Source: Flavobacteriaceae bacterium | GTDB lineage: Bacteria; Bacteroidota; Bacteroidia; Flavobacteriales; Flavobacteriaceae | Assembly: GCA_029252265.1 (NCBI GenBank) | Contig: JAQXBT010000042.1 | Span: forward strand, 1-35,718 | Length of the DNA stretch: 35,718 bases | Direction: 5' to 3' | Shown here: positions 18,457-25,929 of the stretch, piece after piece | How positions within the stretch are numbered: the stretch's first letter is position 1 | Layout: every line of letters starts with the position of its first letter | Program-made: the position numbers and the translations under genes | Notes under the pieces: model-generated | Seen by the model: only the letters and a program-made list of their open reading frames with translations | Databases searched by the model: none | Told to the model about the DNA's origin: nothing

Positions 18457-19113
18457 TTAATGTACTCCAATTCCGTCAAACATTAGTAAGCTTATTGCAG
18501 TATCTTTATATTTCGTCCCTTCGTAAACTTCAGTTATTTCAAATTTCAGTTTTGTCTCTTTATTCGCTGAAAACTTTATTTTTCCGATGTCAATTGTTTG
18601 AATTTCAAATGAATCTAAAAGGTTTAGAATAGCAAAAGGTTTGCCATTCAGATATACTTTCAGTTGTTTAATTCGAGCATTGTTTTCCCAAGTCTGCTTG
18701 TTTTTTTTATATCCGTTTGCTAATAAAATTCGATTAATTCCTAAACTTCCTTTATAATCTTTAATTTCGCTGAAATCAAAACAATATTCAAGATATTCTC
18801 CAATTCCGTAATCAGATTTTCCTTCAATCCAAGCTGTATTTTTGTTAAAATCGTGAGCGTTTTTCGGTGAGTAATTTATTCCATTATTCTCTTTTAATTC
18901 AGAAGAAGATTTTATTGTTTTTACAGAACCACCACAATACCAACTACAACCTTTCAAAAAAATCAATTCTCCGATTGGTTTTTGATTCTCATCATAATCT
19001 TCATAATCAAAAAAGTCAGAATCTTTTTCTTGAATAGCTTGAATTACTTTAAATTCTTGAGAAAATAAAAGAGCGTTAAATGTCAGAAGCAAGATTGTTA
19101 TTCTAATTTTCAT
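18457..19113 (-). CDS. Secreted protein with NADase-type glycan-binding (discoidin-like) domain
   Basis: A 218-residue protein. I prefer the ATG at 19113 because MKIRITILLLTFNALLFSQ is a clean signal peptide; an ATG five codons upstream (19128) is also possible. The mature part has the pattern NAHDFNKNTAWIEGKSDYGIGEYLEYCF, then LLANGYKKNKQTWENNARIKQLKVYLNG, typical of the galactose-binding-like domain found beside bacterial NADase toxins and alone in many secreted proteins. A paired-cysteine loop GCSWYCGGS (about 55-63 of the mature region) may form a disulfide. There is no enzymatic domain. It is visibly more AT-rich than its neighbours, sits beside an IS110 remnant and is bracketed by inverted GTTGTGCAAC repeats, so horizontal acquisition is likely. 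Function unknown. Confidence 0.8.
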   Translation of the reverse strand: MKIRITILLLTFNALLFSQEFKVIQAIQEKDSDFFDYEDYDENQKPIGELIFLKGCSWYCGGSVKTIKSSSELKENNGINYSPKNAHDFNKNTAWIEGKSDYGIGEYLEYCFDFSEIKDYKGSLGINRILLANGYKKNKQTWENNARIKQLKVYLNGKPFAILNLLDSFEIQTIDIGKIKFSANKETKLKFEITEVYEGTKYKDTAISLLMFDGIGVH

Positions 19114-19129
19114 ATGGTTTTCTTTCAAT

Positions 19130-19139
19130 GTTGCACAAC
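19130..19139 (-). repeat. Right copy of 10-bp inverted repeat flanking the secreted-protein gene
   Basis: GTTGCACAAC, the exact reverse complement of 18437-18446. It lies in the leader region of the minus-strand gene, 17 bases upstream of the preferred start. Being close to the start it could also be part of that gene's promoter or operator. Confidence 0.55.
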
Positions 19140-19454
19140 TAGTTATATGGAGAATAAACCTCCTGTTTATACGCCTCTATTTCCCGATAATAGGAACTTT
19201 TGTTCTCGTTTATCATTTTCTAAAGTCTGTATTCTTTTTTTAAGTTGCGCTTATTCAGCGCATACGTAAAAGGGTATTAAAACACCACATATCCGCACAC
19301 CTGTTTGTAGTTACAGTTTCTTAATACTTTACTTAAATGTTGAATTGGTTAAATGAAGAATCAGATTTGAGATCTAACACGTGTTAAATGTACTAAAAAA
19401 AAATTAATAGCGGCCAAAGGAGCTTGGTTTTTAACATAATACTATTCAATACCT
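19140..19454. other. Gene-free AT-rich spacer between accessory gene and DCC protein gene
   Basis: No supported gene. The spacer holds a perfect 12-bp palindrome TAACACGTGTTA at 19375-19386, a minus-strand open stretch of about 30 codons around 19160-19260 that resembles nothing I can name, and A/T runs. It may be debris from the same insertion history as the IS110 remnant. Confidence 0.5.
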
Positions 19455-19850
19455 TTATTCCAAAAACCGATCTTTTAGTTCGGGAGCCGGTACCCTGCAA
19501 TGCTCTGTTTTTCCAAACCAACGGTAGCGGTTGTTGGCGATCAATCGATACAAGCCATCGCGTATAAAACGGGGGATGAGGTATCCAATTAGAAAAACGG
19601 AATACAGCCCTCCTAAGATTTTGCATAGTTTTAGAACGGCATGACTTCGTTCGTAGAATTTACCATCTGTATAAACGATAATAGTGTCTAAATTTCCATG
19701 ATTTAGCACCTCTTTTGGAATCAGGTTTTGGGCATACTCACTTTGTAAAGACGCAAATTTTATACTGTTTTTTTTATCTTTAGATATGAGGAAGTTGACA
19801 CTCCGATTACAGAGGTTACACACGCCATCAAAAAAGACCGTAGTTTGCAT
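19455..19850 (-). CDS. DCC-family thiol-disulfide oxidoreductase (DUF393, YuxK-like)
   Basis: A 131-residue DUF393 protein. The family motif DGVCNLC (Asp8, Cys11, Cys14) gives a thioredoxin-like CxxC active site; later conserved parts are FASLQSEYAQ, RSHAVLKLCKILGG, PRFIRDGLYRLIANNRYRWFGK and the C-terminal Cys in EHCRVPAPE. Predicted role is thiol-disulfide exchange, in the cytoplasm or at the membrane face via the hydrophobic segment SVFLIGYLIPRFI (about 84-96). The start codon shares one base with the mutS2 stop (TAATG), so translation is coupled. In a bacillithiol-making cell it could act on bacillithiol-linked disulfides, but that is speculation. Confidence 0.9.
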   Translation of the reverse strand: MQTTVFFDGVCNLCNRSVNFLISKDKKNSIKFASLQSEYAQNLIPKEVLNHGNLDTIIVYTDGKFYERSHAVLKLCKILGGLYSVFLIGYLIPRFIRDGLYRLIANNRYRWFGKTEHCRVPAPELKDRFLE

Positions 19851-22018
19851 TATTTTTTAGAATTTACATAGTCGAGGCGGTCCACATTGACGGTCGTCGT
19901 AAACAGTCCATAGTTGACCACCGCTTTGTTTTTTTCGAGTTTATCAATCGTACCCACAGCACGGCCATCTTCCAGTCGGACCGAATCTCCGAGGACCAAA
20001 ACGCGTTTTGGTTTGGGTGGAATTAAAGCCGCTTTTGCTTTTTGTTTCTTTTTTTGTTGACGAATGACTTCCACCTTTTTCTCAACTTCTTTTTTTAATT
20101 CAATTTCTTTGGCAATCAACACCTTTTTTTGCTTTTGACTTACTTTTTGGCGTTTCGAATTCTCTACCTGAACCAATTTAAAAAGCTCTGCCATTAACTC
20201 CCGTTTCCGGTTATCATCAAAGTATTTTCCGCCTAAGTCACTAATTTTTTGACCCAGATATACCAAGCGTTGATTGCTATCAAAAAGCTCTTGATAGCTT
20301 TGTAATTTTTTCTTAGCCTTCGCATTGGTCGTTTCTAATTTATCGGCTTCCTGACTTTTTTTGATCTCATTTTGCTTCAAGGCCCGTTCTGTTTTTTCTA
20401 GTTTAGAACGTTCTTTTTGCAGTTTAGCGATGGTTTTATCAAACCGTATTTTGCCGCGTTCAATCTTCTTTTTGGAGCGATTAATCAAACTAAAAGGAAT
20501 GCCGTTTTTTTGAGCCACCTCAAAAGTAAAAGAACTCCCGGCCTGACCAATGACCAGCTTAAACAAGGGCAACAAGGTTTTTTCATCAAACAACATATTC
20601 GCATTTTGGATGTGTGGTAATTCGTTTGCCAAAAGCTTTAAATTGCTGTAATGCGTCGTGATAATGCCAAAAGCTTCTCGTTCATAAAAAACTTCTAAAA
20701 AGGTTTCGGCCAACGCACCTCCCAATTCAGGGTCACTACCGGTTCCAAATTCATCAATTAAAAAGAGAGTATGTTTATTACATTTCTTTAGAAAATAATT
20801 CATTTGTTTCAAGCGATAGCTATACGTACTTAAATGATTTTCAATAGATTGATTGTCGCCAATATCACTTAGAATAGAATCAAATAAACAAAGCTTTGAA
20901 CGTTCATGCACAGGAATAAGCATCCCAGATTGTACCATGAGTTGCAACAATCCTACGGTTTTAAGGGTGATACTCTTTCCGCCGGCATTGGGCCCCGAAA
21001 TCACGATGATTCGACTTTCGGTTGTCATGGTGATGGTTTGTGGAAAAGTCGTAATTCCTTCGTTTTGATTCGCCACCAACAACAAGGGATGGTAGGCGTT
21101 AACCAAGTCTATTTCTTGATGTTTGGTGATTTCTGGGAGCACTCCCGAAATTGATTTTGCATACTTTGCTTTGGCATAGATGACATCAATTTTTGTTAAA
21201 AATAACTGGTAGTTTTCTAAAAGTGGGGCATACCCACGAATAAAACTGGTGAGTTCGAGCAAAATTCGCTTGATTTCTTCGGTTTCTTCAAACTCTAAAT
21301 TATTTAGATCCCGTTGGTGTTGTTGGGTGGTATCTGGTTCAATATACACAATACTCCCTGTTTTACTTGCGCCCAAAATACTGCCTTTGACTTTACGACG
21401 ATACATGGCTTTTACGGCCAAAACACGGCGGTTTTCCATAACGGTTTCCCGAATATCGTCTAAATAGTCGGCGCTATTATACATGCTTAAAGCCGAATTA
21501 AAACTGGTATTGATTTTTGTGCGAACCGATTGAATCGATTTCCGTAAGCCATACAAGGTATCGGAAGCATCATTCCGAATGTCTCCATATTTATCGATTA
21601 CGCCGTTGATTGTCTCTGAAATGTCTTTATTGGGTTCTAATTCAGATGAAAGGGCCTTTAAAAGCGGATAGTATTCATGAAATTTTTTGAAGAATTTTAG
21701 CAGCACATTGGTAGTGACACAGATACCAGCAATTTTACGAAAGCCATCAATTTCTAAATAATTATTTTCAATCCGAACTAATTTTAATTCTTCGCTAATG
21801 GCATCAAATCCATGATTAGGGACTCGATTTTCATTATCAAAAGAGCTTACAAATTCGTTGGTCAGTTGAAGTGCTTCAAGTACATCCACTCTTTCTGAAA
21901 ATGGCGTTGTAGATAAGACCTCTAGTTTCCCCAAAATGGTTACATTGTGAGTCGCTACTTGAAGAATTACGGATTTAAATTCTAAATCTTGTAAAGTTTT
22001 TTTGGAAATATTAATCAT
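19850..22018 (-). CDS. mutS2: MutS2-family ATPase lacking the Smr nuclease domain
   Basis: A 722-residue MutS2-type protein. The clamp/lever core (about 1-330) leads to the ABC-like ATPase: Walker A GPNAGGKS (342-349), Walker B LFLIDEFGTGSD (418-429) and the H-loop ITTHYSN (453-459). A long charged coiled coil follows (about 515-665), then a small KOW-like beta domain (about 670-720; DSVRLEDGRAVGTIDKLE). The C-terminal Smr endonuclease domain with its LDLRG motif, present in Bacillus, Thermus and Helicobacter MutS2 (about 760-790 residues), is absent. MutS2 suppresses recombination or rescues collided ribosomes in other bacteria; the lost nuclease suggests a changed mode of action or a separate Smr protein. 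It is followed by the coupled DCC gene. Confidence 0.93.
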   Translation of the reverse strand: MINISKKTLQDLEFKSVILQVATHNVTILGKLEVLSTTPFSERVDVLEALQLTNEFVSSFDNENRVPNHGFDAISEELKLVRIENNYLEIDGFRKIAGICVTTNVLLKFFKKFHEYYPLLKALSSELEPNKDISETINGVIDKYGDIRNDASDTLYGLRKSIQSVRTKINTSFNSALSMYNSADYLDDIRETVMENRRVLAVKAMYRRKVKGSILGASKTGSIVYIEPDTTQQHQRDLNNLEFEETEEIKRILLELTSFIRGYAPLLENYQLFLTKIDVIYAKAKYAKSISGVLPEITKHQEIDLVNAYHPLLLVANQNEGITTFPQTITMTTESRIIVISGPNAGGKSITLKTVGLLQLMVQSGMLIPVHERSKLCLFDSILSDIGDNQSIENHLSTYSYRLKQMNYFLKKCNKHTLFLIDEFGTGSDPELGGALAETFLEVFYEREAFGIITTHYSNLKLLANELPHIQNANMLFDEKTLLPLFKLVIGQAGSSFTFEVAQKNGIPFSLINRSKKKIERGKIRFDKTIAKLQKERSKLEKTERALKQNEIKKSQEADKLETTNAKAKKKLQSYQELFDSNQRLVYLGQKISDLGGKYFDDNRKRELMAELFKLVQVENSKRQKVSQKQKKVLIAKEIELKKEVEKKVEVIRQQKKKQKAKAALIPPKPKRVLVLGDSVRLEDGRAVGTIDKLEKNKAVVNYGLFTTTVNVDRLDYVNSKK

Positions 22019-22040
22019 ATCGGTCGTGCATAAGCCTCCA

Positions 22041-22048
22041 CAAATGTA
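22041..22048 (-). promoter_or_regulatory. Putative -7 box for mutS2
   Basis: The minus strand reads TACATTTG, an exact TAnnTTTG match 23 bases before the mutS2 start codon. No clear -33 box lies at the usual distance. Confidence 0.4.
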
Positions 22049-22118
22049 GGTATTAATGTTTGAAAAATATAGTTTAAATTAGCGTACTAAATCAGAATGT
22101 TTAACCAATTTATTTAAT

Positions 22119-22784
22119 ATGCTAAAGCTCAAAGGAACCTGGTTACCCCCCTTAGAATCTGAATTTTCGAAGCCCTATTTTGAAAAATTAGATATTTTTG
22201 TTCGTGTGGAGTATGGCTTACATACTTGTTATCCTCCGTTCGATCAGTTATTTAACGCCTTTGATGCTTGTGCATTTGAAAACACAAAAGTTGTCATTAT
22301 CGGTCAAGATCCCTATCATGGCGAAGGGCAAGCCAATGGTTTGAGCTTTTCTGTGAATGATAACTTAGCACATCCACCTTCTTTAAAAAATATTTTCAAG
22401 GAATTGGAATCTGATATCGGGCTTCCATACCGCTCTAATGGGGACCTAACTGCCTGGGCTAATCAGGGTGTTTTATTGCTCAATGCCACTTTGAGTGTGC
22501 GGGCCAAATTTGCGGGCAGCCATCAAAAACAAGGGTGGGAAGAATTTACAAATGCTGTGATCAAGATGCTGTCCAATCAAAAATCGGATCTAATTTTTAT
22601 TTTATGGGGAAGCGTCGCTAAAACGAAACGAAATCTCATCGATACCAAAAAACATACAATTTTAAAAAGTGGGCATCCATCGCCCATGAGTGCTAACAGA
22701 GGACATTGGTTTGGAAATAAACATTTTAGTAAAACAAATGCCGCATTAAAATTAAAGGGCAAATCGCCTATAGATTGGGGTTAG
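22119..22784 (+). CDS. ung: Uracil-DNA glycosylase (family 1)
   Basis: A 221-residue family-1 UDG, which cuts uracil from DNA at the start of base-excision repair. The water-activating motif GQDPYHGEGQANGLSFSV places the catalytic Asp64 and uracil-ring His67-region correctly; the DNA-intercalation/catalytic His motif GHPSPMSANRGHWFGNKHFS has His186. Middle parts GVLLLNATLSVR and LIFILWGSVAKTKR (uracil-recognising Asn and the strand before the Leu loop) are as in E. coli Ung. Full length for the family. The gene diverges from mutS2, and its stop codon overlaps the stop codon of the convergent next gene (22781-22784). Confidence 0.98.
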   Translation: MLKLKGTWLPPLESEFSKPYFEKLDIFVRVEYGLHTCYPPFDQLFNAFDACAFENTKVVIIGQDPYHGEGQANGLSFSVNDNLAHPPSLKNIFKELESDIGLPYRSNGDLTAWANQGVLLLNATLSVRAKFAGSHQKQGWEEFTNAVIKMLSNQKSDLIFILWGSVAKTKRNLIDTKKHTILKSGHPSPMSANRGHWFGNKHFSKTNAALKLKGKSPIDWG

Positions 22785-23641
22785 TCGTCCAAGTTCGCAA
22801 CCAATCGATCGTAGGCCCATTTTTCTGAAATGATCTCTAATTCTAACAATTGATTTTGAACCGCTTCAACCGTCGACGCTTTAAGTGTTTCTTGTGACCA
22901 TTCGGTGAGTTCTAGCCACGCTTTTACATCCTCATTTTTTTGTTGATAACGCTCAGAAATAATCGCATCAATTTTTGGAATTTGTTTAAAATCAGCCGTG
23001 ATATTGTTGATGATTTTTAGAATCGTTTGAAGCGTTTCTTTTTCATTTAATATAAATTCATCGCGCACCGCAATCACAAAACAGGGCCAAGGAGTTGGAC
23101 ATTCGCCCAGACGTCTGAATTTTTTTTGATCGACTAAAGGTTTTGTGGTGAATTTCTCCCACATAAAATAATCGGCTTCTTGTTGACTTAAAGCATCCAC
23201 AGCACCATCGAGATTTTTAACGACTTCAAACTGTAAATCAGTTGTGGGATTCCAATCCAAGTGTAATGCATTGACATAAGCCATCAAATGAGAGCCAGAA
23301 CCAAATCTACTGATTGCAGCACGTTGACCTTTTAGTCCGTTCAGCTGCTTGAAGGAGGAATCATGTGCAACATGAATCCCCCATATCAAAGGCGATTCTA
23401 CAAAAACTTGGACAATTTTACTGGGATTCCCTTCGGTAATATCTTTAATAATCCCTTCTGTCAAAATCACCGCCATATCGATTTCGTTATCCCGAAGCGC
23501 TTGAGTCATTTGACCCGTTCCTCCAAAATAATCCTTCCAACGAACGTTAATGTTGTCTTGCTTAAAATGGCCTTGTTTTAAAGCCAAATACCAAGCGTAA
23601 TTGAAGTGTTCGGGAACTCCACCAATGCGTACGTTTTTCAT
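22781..23641 (-). CDS. Cytosolic periplasmic-binding-protein-fold protein (Ca3427/NMT1-like)
   Basis: A 286-residue type-2 periplasmic-binding-protein fold. Seen: start IGGVPEHFNYAWYLALKQGHF, then RWKDYFGGTGQMTQALRDNEIDMAVILTEG, and a GSGSHLMAYV loop (about 116-125) and CPTPWPCFVIAVRDEF, a conserved aromatic/cysteine strip. These resemble the NMT1/Ca3427-like group of substrate-binding proteins. There is no signal peptide or lipobox, so it should remain in the cytoplasm, and no ABC permease or ATPase is near. It starts directly after the nucleoside phosphorylase stop, last in a four-gene unit. It might be an intracellular binding protein or an enzyme on this fold; the ligand is unknown. Confidence 0.8.
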   Translation of the reverse strand: MKNVRIGGVPEHFNYAWYLALKQGHFKQDNINVRWKDYFGGTGQMTQALRDNEIDMAVILTEGIIKDITEGNPSKIVQVFVESPLIWGIHVAHDSSFKQLNGLKGQRAAISRFGSGSHLMAYVNALHLDWNPTTDLQFEVVKNLDGAVDALSQQEADYFMWEKFTTKPLVDQKKFRRLGECPTPWPCFVIAVRDEFILNEKETLQTILKIINNITADFKQIPKIDAIISERYQQKNEDVKAWLELTEWSQETLKASTVEAVQNQLLELEIISEKWAYDRLVANLDD

Positions 23642-24511
23642 TTAAGAAACAAGTTTATTTAGGGTATAAGTTATTAGTTTATCGATCGTCGCTTGCGGGT
23701 TTTCACTAAAAAGCCCTAAAGCTCTATTGGCCAAAATAGCATTCATGGAACAAGCTTCATGCCCTAATAACTTTGACAATCCATAAATGGCTGAGGTTTC
23801 CATTTCAAAATTAGTCACTTTTAAACCTTTATAGTCAAAGCTATCCATTTTATGGTTCAGACTTTCATCTTGCAATTCTAAACGCAACACACGACCCTGA
23901 GGGCCGTAAAACCCGCCACAAGTCGCCGTCATTCCAAAGATTGTTTGGTCACTCTTTAATACATCTTCTAATGTTTGAGAATTTTTTATGATCACTGGAT
24001 AGGGTTTTTGAGGACTCCATTGCGTATGACTCACAAAAGCATTCTCGATATCCGCATGTTTAATAGCATCCACTTTATACGATTGAAGCATTCCATTAAT
24101 ATCCATCCCGTAGCGACTCAATACAAAGCTATCAACATCGATATCGGGTTGTAATGCTCCCGAGGTTCCAATGCGTATAATCGACAAACTTGTTTTGCTG
24201 GCTTTAATCTCTCGAGTCTCGAAATCTATGTTCACCAAAGCATCTAATTCATTGATCACGATATCGATATTATCAGATCCAATTCCAGTGGAAATAACAG
24301 AGAGTCGTTTCCCTTTATAGATGCCAGTTTGAGTTTTAAATTCGCGACTTTGAGTTTCAAAATCTACACTATCAAAATGCTTAGTGACTTCGGACACGCG
24401 ATCTTGATCGCCCACAAAAATGATGGTATCTGCAATGTCAGAAGGTTTTAAATGAAGATGATAAATACTCCCGTCAGGATTGAGTATGAGTTCAGAATTT
24501 TTTATAGACAT
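23642..24511 (-). CDS. Nucleoside phosphorylase (uridine phosphorylase-like)
   Basis: A 289-residue PNP/UDP-type (NP-1) phosphorylase, which splits nucleosides with phosphate into base and ribose-1-phosphate. Features: IIFVGDQDRVSEV (phosphate-binding Gly/Asp/Arg, about 30-42), ISTGIGSDNIDIVINELDAL (about 73-92), IRIGTSGALQPDI (about 111-123), the purine/pyrimidine site region TATCGGFYGPQGR, and NFEMETSAIYGLSKLLGHEA (about 233-252) with the ribose-binding Met-Glu. Uridine-type substrates are the best guess because of the IGTSG and FEMET pattern; exact specificity is uncertain. It lies 15 bases after the SUI1 gene and abuts the binding-protein gene with no gap. Confidence 0.88.
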   Translation of the reverse strand: MSIKNSELILNPDGSIYHLHLKPSDIADTIIFVGDQDRVSEVTKHFDSVDFETQSREFKTQTGIYKGKRLSVISTGIGSDNIDIVINELDALVNIDFETREIKASKTSLSIIRIGTSGALQPDIDVDSFVLSRYGMDINGMLQSYKVDAIKHADIENAFVSHTQWSPQKPYPVIIKNSQTLEDVLKSDQTIFGMTATCGGFYGPQGRVLRLELQDESLNHKMDSFDYKGLKVTNFEMETSAIYGLSKLLGHEACSMNAILANRALGLFSENPQATIDKLITYTLNKLVS

Positions 24512-24526
24512 ATAATTTTTTTTAGC

Positions 24527-24856
24527 TTAGCCCCCGACTCGTTTCACATTGAAACCAAGGTCTTTCAAAAACCCCATGATTTTATCTCTGTAATCGCCTT
24601 GAATGATGATGATGTCATTTTTAAAACTCCCACCAACACTAAATTTTTTTTTGAGATCTTTTGCCAGAATTTTAAAATCTTTATCGGCGCCTGTATAGCC
24701 TTCAATAATTGTAATGGGTTTTCCTTTTCGCTTTTCGTATTTACAAATAATAGGAGTGTCTTGCATCCAAATAGAAGTTGGTTTGACTTCGGATGGGGGT
24801 GCAGGACTTTCGGTATGCTCTGGAAATAGGTTTTTAAGTTGATCTTTTAAATCCAT
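24527..24856 (-). CDS. SUI1/YciH-family translation initiation factor-like protein
   Basis: A 109-residue SUI1 (eIF1-like) domain protein. An N-terminal tail rich in Pro/Glu/Ser (about 8-27) precedes the alpha/beta fold: CKYEKRKGKPITIIEGYTG (about 38-56), LAKDLKKKFSVGGSFKNDIIIIQGD (about 65-88) and the C-terminal DKIMGFLKDLGFNVKRVGG. The Lys/Arg-rich first loop and the Gly-Gly-Ser-x-Lys loop correspond to the rRNA-facing face of eIF1/YciH. YciH can reduce initiation on poor start sites in E. coli; the role in Bacteroidota is not settled. Its start codon overlaps the oxygenase-like gene's stop by one base. Confidence 0.9.
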   Translation of the reverse strand: MDLKDQLKNLFPEHTESPAPPSEVKPTSIWMQDTPIICKYEKRKGKPITIIEGYTGADKDFKILAKDLKKKFSVGGSFKNDIIIIQGDYRDKIMGFLKDLGFNVKRVGG

Positions 24857-25806
24857 TATTTTTTGGCTAATCCCAATTCTTTGATCCGTTGACTTAAATA
24901 GTCTCCAGCAGTGATGTCCTCAAATTGTTTTGGGCTATCGGCATCGATACAACTGTCTAAAACATCTAATTTCATCGCACTAATAGGGTGCATGAAAAAA
25001 GGGATGGAGTAACGCGAGGTGCCCCAGGACTCACGGGGTGGATTGACCACTCGATGGATGGTTGATTTTAGTTTGTTATTTGTATGGCGCGAGAGCATAT
25101 CACCCACGTTGATCATTAATTCATCTGGATTTGCGATGGCATCAATCCATTCGCCCTCTAGATTCTGAACTTGTAAGCCACGTCCTTGAGCGCCCATAAG
25201 TAAAGTGATCAGATTGATATCGCCATGGGCTGCAGCACGTTCGGCATTTTTTGGTTCTTCCGTAATCGGTGGATAGTGAATGGGGCGAAGAATACTATTT
25301 CCATTATGGATATAATTATCAAAATAAAATTCATCCAAGCCCAAATGAATCGACAACGCTCTCAATACATATTTTGCTGTTTTCTCCAGCATTTGATACG
25401 TCTCTTTTCCAACCCGATTAAACTCAGGAAGCTCCTTAACTTCCACATTTTCGTGGTATTCGGCTTCAAGTTCGGGGCTATCTTGAACATACTGCCCAAA
25501 ATGCCAAAACTCTTTTAAATCGCCTTCAGTTCTACCTTTGGCACTTTCTTTTCCAAACGAAATATAACCGCGTTGGCCTCCAATGCCTGGAACTTCATAT
25601 TGTTGTTTTTGTTCTGTTGGTAGGTCAAAAAACTGCTTGACTTCAGAATATAAATTATCAACTAAAGAGTCCTCTAAAAAATGACCTTTTAGCGCCACGA
25701 ATCCAATGGTTTCATAGGCATGACCAATTTCATCGACAAATTTTTGTTTGACTTTTGGGTCGTTGGATAAAAACTCTAATAGATTGACACTTGGAATTTT
25801 GTTCAT
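24856..25806 (-). CDS. Isopenicillin-N-synthase-like 2OG/Fe(II) oxygenase family protein
   Basis: A 316-residue protein with the DIOX_N domain (about 4-110; VDEIGHAYETIGFVALKGH) and a double-stranded beta helix (about 165-290). The iron triad is complete: His194 and Asp196 in AAHGDINLITLL, and His251 in STIHRVVNP. The co-substrate Arg265-x-Ser267 (RYSIPFF) is also present, as in isopenicillin N synthase and plant 2OG dioxygenases. It should hydroxylate or oxidise a small molecule in the cytoplasm; the name does not imply beta-lactam synthesis. It heads the four-gene minus-strand unit and diverges from the E1 gene. Confidence 0.9.
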   Translation of the reverse strand: MNKIPSVNLLEFLSNDPKVKQKFVDEIGHAYETIGFVALKGHFLEDSLVDNLYSEVKQFFDLPTEQKQQYEVPGIGGQRGYISFGKESAKGRTEGDLKEFWHFGQYVQDSPELEAEYHENVEVKELPEFNRVGKETYQMLEKTAKYVLRALSIHLGLDEFYFDNYIHNGNSILRPIHYPPITEEPKNAERAAAHGDINLITLLMGAQGRGLQVQNLEGEWIDAIANPDELMINVGDMLSRHTNNKLKSTIHRVVNPPRESWGTSRYSIPFFMHPISAMKLDVLDSCIDADSPKQFEDITAGDYLSQRIKELGLAKK

Positions 25807-25831
25807 GGTTTTGGTTTAATCTTGTTCTTAA

Positions 25832-25839
25832 CAAATATA
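25832..25839 (-). promoter_or_regulatory. Putative -7 box for the oxygenase-SUI1-phosphorylase-binding protein unit
   Basis: Minus-strand TATATTTG, exact TAnnTTTG, 26 bases before the oxygenase-like start. The -33 position (25859-25862) reads TTTT, a partial match to TTTG. Confidence 0.42.
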
Positions 25840-25902
25840 GCAATTCACAAGTTTTAAAAAAAGCAATTTTTTAAAGTTAAAGATTACTAACTAATATTTT
25901 CC

Positions 25903-25910
25903 TATTTTTG
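25903..25910 (+). promoter_or_regulatory. Putative -7 box for the E1 fusion gene
   Basis: TATTTTTG, an exact TAnnTTTG match 20 bases before the TTG start of the E1 gene. No -33 box at the usual distance. It implies a leader of about 12 bases. Confidence 0.42.
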
Positions 25911-25929
25911 AAAGACAAACTAGTAACAT

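Noticed and set aside
24856-25806. A beta-lactam antibiotic biosynthesis locus suggested by the IPNS-like gene
   Set aside because: No peptide synthetase or other pathway gene is nearby; the fold is shared by many 2OG oxygenases.
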